DNA from: Aquila chrysaetos chrysaetos
Lineage: Eukaryota; Chordata; Aves; Accipitriformes; Accipitridae
Assembly: GCF_900496995.4 (NCBI RefSeq)
Contig: NC_044006.1
Location: forward strand, 40,313,120-40,377,119
Direction: 5' to 3'
Length of the DNA: 64,000 bases
Shown here: positions 1 through 13,300 of the stretch, piece by piece
Layout of the letters: each line of letters opens with the position of its first letter
Position numbering within the stretch: the stretch's first letter is position 1
Notes under the pieces: generated by a model
Told to the model about the DNA's origin: nothing
Databases searched by the model: none
The model's input: the letters and a program-made list of their open reading frames with translations, nothing else
Program-made: the position numbers and the translations under genes

Positions 1-22
1 TTTTTTTTTTTTTTTTTTTTTT
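1..22. repeat. poly-T run at the window edge
   Basis: The window opens with 22 uninterrupted T. It may be the poly-A tail of a minus-strand retroposon whose body lies outside the window, a plain homopolymer, or an assembly edge. Nothing in the window separates these. Confidence 0.8.
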
Positions 23-44
23 AAGTAGTAGTTTAACACACGCC

Positions 45-330
45 GCCCCGAGCGGGAGACGAACTGGAGGGGGAGCGCGGGGGCCAGCTGAGCGCCGGCC
101 GGATCTGGCCGGTTCTGGTGCCGCCGGCCCACACCGGCCCCGGCCCTGGCGCCTGCCTACGCGGGGCTGTTGCTCAGGGAGGAGGCCGTTCCTCAGGGAG
201 GAGGTCCTGAGCGGGCGTTCACCCGCGGGCCCCGTTTGCCATCCCCACCCTTGAAGCGCGGCAGCTTTTGCATGAGGGTGAAGTCCAGCTGCAGCCTGGC
301 GCACCCTCCCACAGGCAGGCGCCTTGGCAG
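45..330. promoter_or_regulatory. CpG-rich segment, possible CpG-island edge
   Basis: This stretch is rich in G, C and CpG, in sharp contrast to the AT-rich DNA that follows. It holds a 19-bp tandem duplication whose shared core CTCAGGGAGGAGG lies at 173-185 and 192-204. No open frame here or just to the right encodes a protein I recognise. In amniotes the gene after PRR15 is usually WIPF3, on the same strand, so its 5' end would be expected to the left; linking this island to WIPF3 is inference from synteny only. Confidence 0.4.
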
Positions 331-3300
331 AGGTGGTTATTTTTGAAAGCCCACGTGGAAGCCAAAATGGTGCCCCACGGCACGGAGAAATGGTGCCGCT
401 ACCCTGTCCCCCTGCCCACCTGCTGAACTGCTTCTGCCCAGCTGCCTCGTGAGGGCCTGCACTTGAAGCCGGCCGGGTGCCCTCATTTTTTGTGCCTCAC
501 ATTGTGCGCTAGAAGCATGTAGGGGAAAAAAACCCAAAACCCACCTTGTTTTCTTGCGGATTTTTTTCAAGGCAGTTTGCAGATGGAAATGTTACAGCCT
601 CACCCTAGTGAGCCTTCTTTGTTTCTGTCAGGGCGAGGGAGTTGCTGCTGAGCGGCCTCCTGGCCAGCTGGAGGAGCGAGGTACCCCCGTGTTGTCATGC
701 AGCGAATGCCTCAGGAATGAGGATCCTGGTGAATAACTTAAAAATCATAGTGTGGGTTCTTGTCTGCCTGCTGGCCTTCGGACGGTGCTTTCAGGTGGCT
801 GAGAGGCAGGCCCATCTCCTCTGGATTTTTCTGGAAAACCTGTTTCGTCATAGAAATGTAAAATTGGGTTTTTCATTGCCCTGCTTGATTTTAAAGCAGT
901 CCAGAGAAATCAGTGTCACTTGGATCCGGACAATGGCAATATCAGCCTCTCAGACTGGTGGAAAGTCACCGATGGGCTGTGGCACCTCAGCTCATCAGGG
1001 CAGGTGCATGAAAATCCTTGCTCTAGACCTCTCTGTACTGTCTGCTCATGGGTATGAGTTTGATTTACTATTCTGAAAATATCCTCCTGGTTGCTTGTCA
1101 GACTAAATAATTCTCAGTTCTAAGTATCTGCCCCAGTTGCTTCCAGAGCAGTCGGGGAGCTCTAAGCCCATTTCCATCTGGTCACTAGTGTGAACTTCAA
1201 AGCACAAAACAAAGCCAAGAGTGCTGTAGGTAGTGCCCCAGAAAAATAAAAATGTAAGCATTTACTTTAAAAAATATATATAATGTCACACTTGAAAATA
1301 GCTTTCATTATTCATGCAAATTAATCTCAGCTGAGATTTTATTTTAGATTGCTAATGCTGAAATGGGCTTTGTCCACCTTTTGATTTAGATCAAAAAGGG
1401 ACTTAAGAGGAACAAGCTGCAAGAGTGCAGGAAAAAATTGGTTTCGTCTTGTTCCTATGACTTTTTTTTTCACTTTCTTTCACTTCCCAACGAGGTCCAC
1501 ATAATGACAGCAGAATTTGTACGGTGCAACAGTGACCATTTCCACCTACGCAGCTGGACTGACCCGGTATGAAGTTTATGCACCGGTCTAGTCGGAAACA
1601 ATCAACTTTACCTGCGGTACATAGTTCGCATACATTTAGTACGCTGAAGTATGTAATACTTGCCTCTTGGCTAGTGGTAGCTGGTTACAGAAACCTGTTG
1701 CACATTAGATTTCATTAAATGAGCCCTACAGGGCTGCATGCCTAGGAATTATAAAAGTCTCCTCTTTCTGTTTTGTCTTTGAGAGGCGTAGGTGAAAAGG
1801 AAAGAAGTGCTCCCTTTCCAATGCTGAATCGGAATGAAGGCACTTCTGGAGCGCATGGTGGTAGTGGAAGAGCCCAAAGACTTCTGTACAAACTGCAAGG
1901 AGCCTTGTGAAGGCTAGTGCACTGAACCCCCCATTTTTTCTGGTTCCCCACTTGAGATCCTCCTCCTCTTCACAGCTGCATCCAAGACCACAGAAAGGGC
2001 AATGCAGCAGGGACAAAACTGACCCCAAATTATTATATAGGATGTGCTGTTCTTGGGTTTTATTATCTACCAATTTAAGATTATCTGAAGTGTTTTAAAT
2101 ACAGAAAACTTGCTTCAAACATATTTGTAGCTAACACTGGCATGTTTTACAAAACATAGGCATAAATACAAGTTTATTTTCCATATATTCCATCTGCATA
2201 ACTATTAAAAATTATGTTGTATACTGGAACTATATTTTTACTGAACAAATACATTTTAGCATGGATCAAACAATATATCCATTTTTCCAGAAAAGGAGCA
2301 CCTCTGCATCTGTCCTAGACTCGGGCTACTTGCTGCAACGTTCTCTGTGGTTCCTTGGTACCACATTGCAAGCAACTGCAAGGCTTATTTTGGGTTTCGC
2401 CACAGGTTGGGAACATGTCTCTCAGGTCTGGGGAGTACTTTCTGAGTGGCTGTGCTAAGCAACATAGCAGCCCCAGTCTGTCATCTTTTTATTCCAGTAC
2501 AGCTGCTATACCTGATACTTTTCTCCTACATTTCCTTCCCTTGCTGCATCTTGCACAGCTGAACCTCAGCTCATACCTTCAGCCTTGACAGCCTAAACGA
2601 GAGATTTTGCACCCTTCCACTTCTGGTCCTAGCCCTTCTGTGGAAACGCAAATTCTTGATGAACCTACAATTTTTAAGAGATTACAAATGGGTAGTCTAA
2701 CAAGTGTACAAATGAATGGCAGGATAAACCTAACCTAAAACAGGAGGAAGCAGAATCTCTGTCATCTATACCAAGAAGCCATGAGCGTTAAAGACAGGGG
2801 AGATGTGAATGGCCTGTGGTGACCTGCCATAGTATCTGGTGGGTGAGTCATGCTTTGTAGTGAGAGAAATTTCATTTTGATTCAGCTGGTTTTACTACAA
2901 ACAAATGAAAAAAATGCATATTACTTAGTAGGAGAGATTCCTCCCATTTATAACTTGCTCAATACTAGATGATCATTATTCTTAGCAAATATATCACTGA
3001 CACTAAGAGCATGTTTATGACACTGTCATCTTCAAGACTCCACAAGAAAATGAAAAATACCTGAAATAAATGAAACAATTTAAGAGAAGATAAAGAGTAT
3101 CCCAGAGGAAGAACCAGATCTCCTATTTGGTGTATTGTTACTGATTTTGAGTAGAGCAATCTGGGCTGCTTCACTGGCATGTGTCAACATATAAATACTT
3201 GCCAAAGAAAGTACTTATACTTATCATAAATACATGTACTTTTTTCCCCTCCAGACAATATAAGAAAAAGCTGAAAATCTTCAGTCCCTTACAGCATTTG

Positions 3301-4225
3301 TACCTTTGTATTTTGAATAAGAAGCACATGTAAAGCTTTCTTGTCACCACTGAACATAAGCAAAAAATATTTAAAGTAAAAAAAAAAAAACTTTAAACTT
3401 TGGTCAACTCTAAATGCATCTGTCAGAAAATATGAATTGGTTTGTATTTGTCATTATTTATGCATGCATTTTTAAGACATAACAAAAATACCTATAGGTC
3501 AAGGCATTTGTGCATAATGTAAAAAATAGTTTTTGCATAAAAATGCATGAAACTTAAAAGCTTAGGAGCAGAAATAAAAAAGTTTCTTGCTTTTAGCATG
3601 CCATTTGATTACACTTCTGAATAGCTTTCAACACTTGAAAATTCTGTTACAATAATAGTCTCAGCCATTGTGTTTGATGACTGTTAGCTCTAATTCTACA
3701 ATTAACAGAGACATTCCCATGTATGAACAGAGATTTTCCCATATATTTGTCTCCAAATATTGATCTTTCCCTTGTTATCTGTACAAATTCTGTCCTTTCT
3801 GTAGAGAGTTAATAATAACGCGAAACTTCAATTTTGCTCTAATACATTTTAGTAAGAAATCCCTAAGAGTGACCGAGTTGCTTGTTACAGAACAATGGAG
3901 TGATGTTTACAAATGCAGTTTAGACTGCAGTACTGAGGAAAGCTGTAGACAAATAATTAGTAGAGATGATTTCCCTAGAGGGGAATATTAGCATTTACTT
4001 TTTTCCTGTGTTTTTAATCCAAATCCTAAACCCTTACTCCTGATCTTGTTGAGCAAGCTGTTTGCTGAGTTCATTGGAAACGATGTCTAAGTATGTTCAG
4101 GCTCATAGTAAATAATTAGTATCTAATGTCAATTCCTTCCACTAATTGTATTTCTTCTGCTTATTTCTGTTTGTGCTCTGGGATGTCTTAAAAAGTATCT
4201 GTTAGTAAAAAAGCTTTGGATTTTC
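331..4225. other. Intergenic DNA, no gene recognised
   Basis: AT-rich DNA. The longest plus-strand open stretch (642-1076, 144 codons) has no recognisable domain and no clear splice or promoter context. The only marked motif is a POU-octamer and palindrome cluster near 1311-1338, listed separately. No mobile element was recognised. Confidence 0.6.
1311..1338. promoter_or_regulatory. POU-octamer plus 16-bp perfect palindrome
   Basis: An octamer ATGCAAAT (1314-1321) runs directly into TAAT, and a perfect 16-bp palindrome AATCTCAGCTGAGATT lies at 1323-1338. Octamer/TAAT pairs are typical binding sites for POU-homeodomain factors. Enhancer function is inference; conservation cannot be judged from one sequence. 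Confidence 0.3.
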
Positions 4226-4376
4226 TTCAGTGCTTGGTTCTGCCATTCATTTTCTGCATGACCTCTGTGAAAGTACTTAATCGCGCTTAATAGCGTGCGT
4301 GGAACAAGAATGCATTCATTAATATTTGTGAGGGTGCCAGATACTATGCTGTTGCAAGCATTTACAGTACCTTAAA
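4226..4376 (+). repeat. MIR-like ancient SINE
   Basis: The first half resembles the MIR core, with a TTCTGCCA stretch, a TGCATGACCT block and then AGTACTTAAT. The second half resembles the tail, with TTAATATTTGTGAGG and a degenerate form of the segment that usually reads as a run of TTTGAGATCCT. Match is by eye against the known consensus, and divergence is high. Confidence 0.5.
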
Positions 4377-7300
4377 AAAATTATAATTGCACTATCCAGC
4401 TGGTTAATGTTTATCCAGTTACTGAACAGCTAAACAAAAAGCAGAGAGGCAGACCTACTGTTTGCTCTCCATCAGTATTGAATTTGAAAGGAATTTTTCC
4501 ATGTTAAAGCTGTAGAATTAGGCAGTAGATGAAATACCATTAGCAGGCCTCTGTAGAGAATAATGAGCTGAAAGCATGCCCGGTGCTAGTCTGCAATTAG
4601 GGTGAAAAGTGAAATACGGCAAGAATCAGAATAGCATTTTCGAATCTCACCTTTCAGAGTATAACCTTTTCATCCCCACCAGGGGGAGTGTACTTGAAGA
4701 TAATAATTAGCAGGCACAAACAGTGTGTTTGAAAAGGATGGTTTCCTTTACGACTTTCTTGAAATAGAAAGGGACTTTGTGATCTTTGCAAGCAATTCCC
4801 CGCCCCCCCCTGAAATTCCCTTTGCTTCAGCTATCACGTTATGGCAAAGAAGCAGCATGAGTGTTTTTCTACATCCTGGGCTTTGAACATATTTTGAATG
4901 CTTCTTTTTTTAAGCATTGATGTCAGGTACAAGATCTAGCTCAGAGTTTACCTAGAACAGGACACTAAACAGCAAATGAACGTCTCCTACATCATGGCAT
5001 ACACAGCTATTAACATTGCCTGTGCAGCTTAGGTAGTAGCATAGTCAAAAAGAGGTGTGAGTCTACATCTGTTCATCTTGAGTACAAGTGCCAAGGTAGT
5101 CCCTACTGCTCCTGATGGTAACTCAGACATAACTGATTATTCTCAGCAAATTATTGTACTTCCCTTATACTCTGCCTCTGGACTACTCCTCTTCTCTGTC
5201 TAGTTTACACCAGTTGAACCTGAAATACTGTTCAGCTCTGCAGTCCTTAAAATCAAGCTCGTATAGAGGGATCAGTCTACGTTGTTGGATAGAAGGAGAT
5301 GGGCAGGCAGCAGGTCTCATGATTTGTTTGCATAAGCAAATTTGCAGCTTTAGCATGTGGATATATTATTGAAATCCTTCAGTTTTTCTTTGAAATAATA
5401 ATTTGGCCTTTTTAACCTAAAGAAATGTATAGCTTCATTTGAAACCAAGGTTTAAACATACTGTTAGTAAATGCCTATTCGGCTTTTCAGCACTTAACAA
5501 AATCTGAAATATTTTACAGCCTGCTGCATAAGAAAAATATTTACCTAAGTCACGTTGGAACAAATGGACTCACACAAATACTTTACAAAGGGTGGCATGA
5601 ACATTTTAATAGATGTTTAAAGGCAATTTTCTCTTTGAAATATAGTTGATATCTCTCCTAGCCCATGAGAGCAGTTAAAGTACTTTAGACTCATTGTAGG
5701 GATCTGAAGAAGGGAATGCCCTCTGCTGTGCTATATGCAGATAGGAGTTTCAATCAAATTGTTAAAGGGGAAAGATTACACTTGAAAGGACTATCATCAA
5801 ATTCACTGTCAATATTCTCAGCAGCAGTTACAGATACTATCACTGTCTGGTTTTGTCCAAAATGACATTATTATTTTCAGTCATTCAATGAGATAAAATT
5901 CAATAATAATTTATTATCACAGACTACTTCTAAGCAGATAATTTCTTCTCAGTACATGTGAAGCAAATGATACAGGTTATGGTGTGACATTCAGGTACTA
6001 TTACTAGCCACAATAGGGCAGGACTGAAAAAGATTATAATGGATAATTTCAGGAGGAATGGCTGGCAAGGGGGAAATAATTGAGAATCATTGAGAGTAGA
6101 ACACACATCTTGTAAGTGGAAAAATAGCAGTCACAAACCACGATCAGGAGGGAATTTTACAGCGGGGAATACAGTACTGGGAAGCTATTGCCACTGGCCT
6201 GGGCAGCTCATCAGAAAGGCCCTGCCTCCACAGAAGGGAGTGTGTCACAGTGGTGAGGAGAGCCGGAGAAACAAGCCTGCTGAGTGCCAGAGTGCAGAAA
6301 TGCTGCTGGACTAGAGTCTCAAGGGGATAGGACATCTCTACCTATTCCTGGAACGAACTCGAGTGGTTTGCCTTGTGTTTATGTGGTTGCTGAAGGCACC
6401 AGGCTGGAGGCAGCTATTGGGAAGAAGATTGTTGGGAAAGGGACACAATCAGATAACCAGACAGAGGGAAATAATAGCTTCTGTTTGTGATATTCATTGC
6501 TTACTTTTCTTTCTCTGTAGTTTTATCCCTTTCAGACTGGATTTTCAAAGTACAGAGCTAGCAGAAAAATGGAAATGAGGAAATATAGCAAATATCTATG
6601 ACCAAAAGTATTTCTCTGTCCAAAACCAATCTTGAGCTCACTTGTGCTGTAGAAAGCGCAGGAAGCAGGGAGATCAGTATAGAATAGTGCACTGCATGTT
6701 TTAGTGCACTGCATGTTTTTTTTCCATAAAACCATTCAGAAACTCTTCAGAAAAGGTGTTCAAGGCCTCAAATATGTGGCAAGAGCAGTATGAATTTTAC
6801 TGAAATTTTTGTCTCACTACATTTTTTTGCAGAATAAAACTTGACAACATATTGTCAGTAAGCATTAAAAGGAGAGGACTGGATTCTCCTCTTTGTTCTC
6901 TTTCTCTTGTAATCTTTTTTTTTTCTTTCCTTTCTCTTTTTTTTTAAAATTTTTTTTTCTATTTATGGCAAACTGACACGATAATTTCTGGGAGTTGGTG
7001 GTGTTCCCATAGAAACAGCCTTGATTTGATGATATCGCTGCAGGTTGCTGCTGTTATTCTGCTATGTTCTAATTAAAATAAAATCTTCCTAGATACATTG
7101 CATTTAAATCTTCAGACATTTTTCTAGGTAATTGGACTGGTATAATCTCCATTTTTCTTTTGACCATGTCTGTGCGGGGGCCAAAAGACTTACAGTGATC
7201 AAGACACCATTCTTTTCGAAGCAATCTTTTTGTCTCAGTTCTCCAGCGTTCATAAAACCCAAGTGGGCTTTTATAGCTAATAATAGTAGTTACAAGTGGC

Positions 7301-10300
7301 TTTAAGTGATTTGTGGAATAAGAGCTGTAACTATTACGTGCCACTGAGGAGCTGCTTCTTTTACTCAATGTTTAATACTTCGCAATAACAACGTTTTTTG
7401 TTTCAGGATCTGAATGCACTTTCCGTTATTATGACTTAAAGTGCTAATGAATTCTGCATTAAAAGACATGTTTAAGTATCTGGGATAAAACTCTCCAGAG
7501 AAGGAGTTCAATTACCTTGCAGTAACTGTCCTGGAAGTGTTGTAAAAGGCGTGGTGTGTCAAAACCACTCTTTTTCATCTTCTTGTTTGCATCCCCTTCC
7601 CCTGTAGGGCATAGAAAAGGCTTAATTGCCAACTCATCTTTTCTAGATACTGAGATGAAAATTAAATTGGGGGTTTTGTCTAGTCATGAAGTGAATGATG
7701 TTAAAGGATGGAAGGGCAAGCAGACTGTCATTACTGAAGCAGCAGGATTGCTTTGAGTTTGAGTTTGAGAGACCCACTACAGTTCTTATTGATGCAGACA
7801 AAGATGCCTCACCTTCTTTGGGAAGCAAAAACTGCTGTTGTGAGATTTGCTACCGTCCTGTTTGAGAAGGCAAAACTCAAATAAAACAACCCAGCTCTCA
7901 TTCTCTGATTTCTGCACCTGTGGCAACCTAACGCACATAACCACAAGCACTAGTACTTCTCAGTAGAAGGCAACATGATTAACACTGCAACTTTCATCTC
8001 CCCCTAGGAAGAATAACATTAATAATCTTTTGCAGATGAGATGGTAATTTATAAAAATGTAGAAGTCCCACAGGCGGAAAAATCTATGAACAGAATTTGC
8101 GGCGAGATCTTTTTTCCACTTTCTCTATTATAAACTTGCCATCAAATTCCCTTTCATTTAGTGCTATTATTGTGCTTTGACATTTGTTTTTGATCATCTA
8201 TTTATCAAGTCACTATGTTCATCCTCAGATAAACTCTCATAAATAAAGAAAATTTACCTGAACATGAGGTAAAATAGGCCAAAGCTGAACACATTCTTAG
8301 AAAATACTGGGAGATGAAATGTATCAAGACAGAGATCACCTTTTAATTCTGAGGCTGGAGTGTGCTTTTTATGGTAGGATCAGAAAAGGCTGGCTGAGGA
8401 TCCTAGATATTGCAACAGTAAAAAAATATAAGAATATTTGTGCCCTTAGTGTTGCAATATCCAGAACTGCCCAATCAGCTCATCTCGTAAGCATGGCGTG
8501 CACTTCAGCTCAAAAGCTAAATGAATAAATAAACAGAACAAGCCCAGATGAAATAATTTCGAATTGAGTTTCCAAGTTTAGCAGAGACACACTGTGCAGA
8601 GGAGCAACTCAGCACTAATCAGGCTGATTATTCTAGCATTTAGCACAAGAGGGCTGTGCAACGGGAAAGTCTTCCCCTGAAGCCACCCAGGTAGCCCACA
8701 GTTCCCTTTCCCTCTAGAAAACTCTGCAGCAGGGTGGGTGCCAAACTCCGCAGGTGCTCTGCAGCAGCAGCAAACCTTGTGCAGCACATTTCACCAGCTG
8801 AATTAGTCTCGATACAAAAGGCAGAATGACCCCGCAGAAAACGAGCTGCCAGTGTGTTACTAGCAATCAGCCAACACCTCTGGGTTGTACTGGGCTGCCA
8901 AGTCTACCCCAGCCAACTGGAAAGTCATTAACAAAACATACTTTAAAAGTTTCCAGGCAATAAGGTCACTGTGTCTTCACCGGTTATGCCATTTGCTTTT
9001 TACCTAGCAGGCAGCTACTTTGTCTTAACAGCTGATTTCTGCCTTTTCTTTGCCTTCTAGTACTCTCCAGAGTATTGCATACCACCCCTTCTCCAGTTGG
9101 GGACCAGTTTTGGAGTCCCCGCTAAAAAAGGAGGGATTTTGATGTAGAATTTGCTGAAATCAGAGGTTTCACGCCAAGTGAAACCGCAGCTACTGCTTTT
9201 AATGTAGTTAGTGATCTTTCACAGATCTTTTTCTCATCTTTGAGGTCATCTATGTCTCTTTCATTCTGATTTATAACATATTGTCCTTTATTTCACTTCT
9301 TTCTAAGATTTCCAAGTTTTTAGTTTGTTATTTGAAGCTGAAAGACAGAGAAAAATCCTTTCAGTTTGACTAGAAAACTTTACTTTTTCAATTTACAGTT
9401 CATAAATATCCTGTGAATTAAACAAAACACTTTTCCTTTTTGGAGGATGGTACATTTCTTTGTCAGTTTTGATAAAAGTATGTAGAGTTTGGAATAAAAT
9501 GAGATTTATTAGGTAGAAGTCTTGTGCTTACACCAGATTAAGCTTAAGGCATCTCAGCAGCATCAGCAAAAATGAATTTTGCTGCCTGGAGAAGAGGCCC
9601 TGGGTTCTTCCTACCACAGGAAGGGAGGAAGGGAGGGTGGGGACAGACAGAGCTGTGATGAAGAGCAGAGAGGACAGTTCAGGAGAGCCGGACTTGCTGC
9701 TGCCAGAGGAATGGGTGAGGATGACAACTGCTTATTCTGAAATGGCTCATTCCCTGTCCTAAGCAACAGCCCTGACTGGGTTTTCAGGCTCCGGCTTTGA
9801 CAAAGCGGGAAGCAGGGCCATGGGTCTCTGCTGCCCATGTAGCTCTTGTTGTCTCTGCTGCTTATACTTGACCTACGTACATATCCAGCTTTCACTCAGG
9901 GTACAGGAAGATGATGTTGAGATCCCTTCCTTGCCTGATTTGGAGCAAGGAATTATAATTAGGTCTGATATTGTAGGCGAGTACCTTGGTCATTGACTCA
10001 GGGAGTGTTTGAACATCTGCTCTTGAAACTGTCCACTTTATTTAACTCTGGTCATCAGAGCTGGCCCTGGAAGTCACACACGAGTGCCTTGAACAGCACC
10101 GTTGCTTGCTCTCTGACCCACAGAACATTTGAAGTGTATGAACGACTCCTGCAGGAAAGACTGTGAGAAAACAGTCTTGTTTCCATGACTCTGGCACTAA
10201 ACGTGGATGTTGTTCTTGGTTCCAAAAGCATGGAATTATTCTTGATTCTCACCAAAATACCCATTTCCCCATTCTGCTTTTCACCCAGTTCAGCACACAA

Positions 10301-13300
10301 CTGAAATTTATGTTTAGTTTTACATTATTTTAAGTATAACATGCTTTCACATCATTGGCTCCCACCCTTCTTGTAGCGGTTCCCTTCTTATATGTCACAC
10401 TACTGCAAGGTTAAGGTGTTGCAGAAATTTGAACTGAATCTACAAAAGGCAGAAGAAAGTGGTTTTCTCTCTGTTTCTGAATAAAATTCTGTTTTCTTTT
10501 CCTAGTTTTTAAAGTTCTGCATGTTTTTATGGAACTCTGCCAATCTGATCTAGTGTGTATTTCTGCAAGCTTAGGGCTCACACACGTGACTGAGGTATGA
10601 GAGCTTAAGAAGTTACTGCACATCAGCTAAGCCATGGCAACTCTCCTGTGTTCAGGCTTAGCCCACAGCAAATGTAGTATGATGTGTTATTTTAAGCCTC
10701 TTTCATGATGGCCTTATCTCTCCTCTGTCCTTTCCTGGGAAGCTGCTGTGTGTCATTATTCCAGTTGCACTGGTTCATTTATTTGGGCTCTCTATCCCCC
10801 TATCCTGTAGGTAATTAAATCACCTCCTGCTATACATTTAGCCTTTAAAATCTTTCCTTTTTTACTTCACTTTAATTGGCTGTTGTTGCAGATACCTTAT
10901 CATGCTTGGCTCTTACGTGGAAGTCTGTACTAAACATTACAGGCCGGTTAGAGGAAGGTTTTCAGTACAGAGGAAAGAAAGAACAAGAGTGGATGCAAAC
11001 AAGTCTGTACACAAAGACAGCGAATCCCTTTCTAAACGAATGCCTGCTGTAGAACAGTCCTCTCATCTTACCTGACTGCTGATGCACGAGACTCCAAAGG
11101 TCTGATCAAAAATGATGGATGAAGAGAGAAGTATAATGGGTGCACCCAAGAGCATAAGGCCACCTGACAGATGTGAGACTGGGGTGTGCGGCTGCTGCTT
11201 GGGGGTGACCTTGCTGCAGTCCTTCTTTGGTTATGGGGCAACTCTCGGAGGCACTGCCAGGGCTGCAGGCCACACGTGAGGTGCATTTGTATTGCAAATG
11301 CTGGAGATGCAGACTGCAGCGAGGCACAGGTTAATGCAATGCAAAAAGGGCCTGGAAACAGCAAGTCTAATTATTACAGTTGTGCAACTGAAGTAAAGAG
11401 GAGAGTGTGAGTGCGAAGGGCTCAGATACCAGACAAATGAGCAGAATGTCTGTAGTCCATCGAGGGACTAAGAATGGTCTACAAAAGATACCTGTGGTAT
11501 TGCGTCTGCAGACCGGGACAAGTCCAGCTACAGCATTAAAAGAAACATAGCCTGACCTGGGTACCCACCGTTGCTGAGGTGTGGAGCTTGTGTGCCTCCT
11601 TAGGGGTTGGATTAAGTATGTAACCATTTAGAAAGGGCATGATAAAAGGCAATACCCAACAATATGCTACAAGATGTAAGGTACTAAATAAATGTATACA
11701 AAGAGACTTACAGCTTGAGGGTTATGGGATTCAGGTAGCTGGACAACTGACCACTGCTTGATTGACAGTAAACCATTGCTGCTTGTTATCCCGTCTTAAT
11801 AAAATAAGGCTAGTGATAAATCTGGTGTCAGGTTGAGCTCTGTGGCTAAGCAAGGCTGTGAGTGAATTTGGTTCCTGGAAAAAATAGGATTTGAAATCAA
11901 TTTAGGAGCAGCCAATTGTGGCTTAGCAGCTGCACCCTGGAGAACCAGGAGCAGGAGTGAGGTGTACCTTGGGGGAGCAGCCAGTGCAGGGGGAGCCTGT
12001 GGGAAGAATTCAGTTGAGAGTGCTTTGTTCTCATGGCATGAAACACAACAGGTCTGACACAAATGAACAGAACTGTTTTTGAACAAATGTGTTCTTATCC
12101 ACGTTTTCAGCCTTTGGGGCCTTGGCTTACCCTGCGAACACACAGAGGTGGAACTAAAGCAATCCTGACATCCAAGCCTCACTGGAGTCCAAACTCAACT
12201 TTCTTGCAAAAAATGAGCTACATATGGACCGAAGGTGGATCGGATTTTTGCATCTCAGGGTCTTCCCTGCAGTTAATAACTCTAGGAATATTCTTCCCTC
12301 ATCGTTTGTGTAATGAAATGCAGCAGTTATTTAGTAGCCTACTGTGAAATGAAGAATGAGACCACCTATCAACAGCTGGTGGAGCTGGGTGCAGCAAAAT
12401 CATCCTCCCAAGTCACCAGGAGGCTGCCACATGTTCAGAAGAGATTAGTGCAATCATGGGACACCTACAAAATCTGCCCTGAATGTCTGCAGTCAGGTGA
12501 TTACTTTCTATAAGAGTTTTTATCTCTTTGACAGATTGTTCATAGCAGCATTGGGTCTGTGACGAGAAGACAGTTGGCCTACTTCACTATTTCATTACGT
12601 TAACATTAATGAAATGGTATAAACACATTATAATCGAGGGAGTTGCACAGATTAAATGAAAACAACCAAACATTGCCTTAGACTTACGAGCAGATCTTTA
12701 TATTCTGAAGCAGTTGCCAAAATTGTGACTATTTTCATCATACTTTCCTACACAGAGAAATAAAATCTGTGCTAAACGTGTTAAAATTCCATTAATGTAT
12801 ATGAATATGTAAAAAGAAAAAAGGTTTGGTTTGACATAAATGTGATGATTGTCGTTATTGTAGCAAAGTATACACACACCCAAACACAGGAGGATGCTGG
12901 TAAAGAAAGCTGATCCTCGTTTTCTGCTTCAGTCTCTCAACATGGCTTAAGCTGACAAAAGGATTAATAACCTTGTCACATCACAGAGGTTGGAAGTCAC
13001 AAACTGACATGGCTCCTGTTGCAATAACTGTAGAAATGAGAATAAAGGCAAAGAAACTAAGAGACCATTTTCATAGTGTTGTTTATAGCTATTTATTCAT
13101 TAAACCAGTAGAAGTTTAAACATACCAGTTCATTGTTCAACCCCTTGGCCAAATTTCATCTGCTTGAGGTAGCCAGACTCTGCTGAACTGAAGTGCAAAC
13201 CCCTTGTGGTATGTGATACAGATCCCATCTGTGCTGATTCAGAGAGGCGTTTTACAGCTCACAGCTATGATGCCATTAACTCTTCAGCTCAAACTGCAGC

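Noticed and set aside
642-1076. 144-codon plus-strand open stretch with a hydrophobic segment
   Set aside because: The hydrophobic stretch resembles a membrane segment, but there is no conserved domain, and the CpG-rich edge upstream gives no clear exon. Chance is likelier.
7069-7368. 99-codon minus-strand open stretch
   Set aside because: It starts at TTG with no ATG at the start position, no family resemblance and no promoter or splice context.
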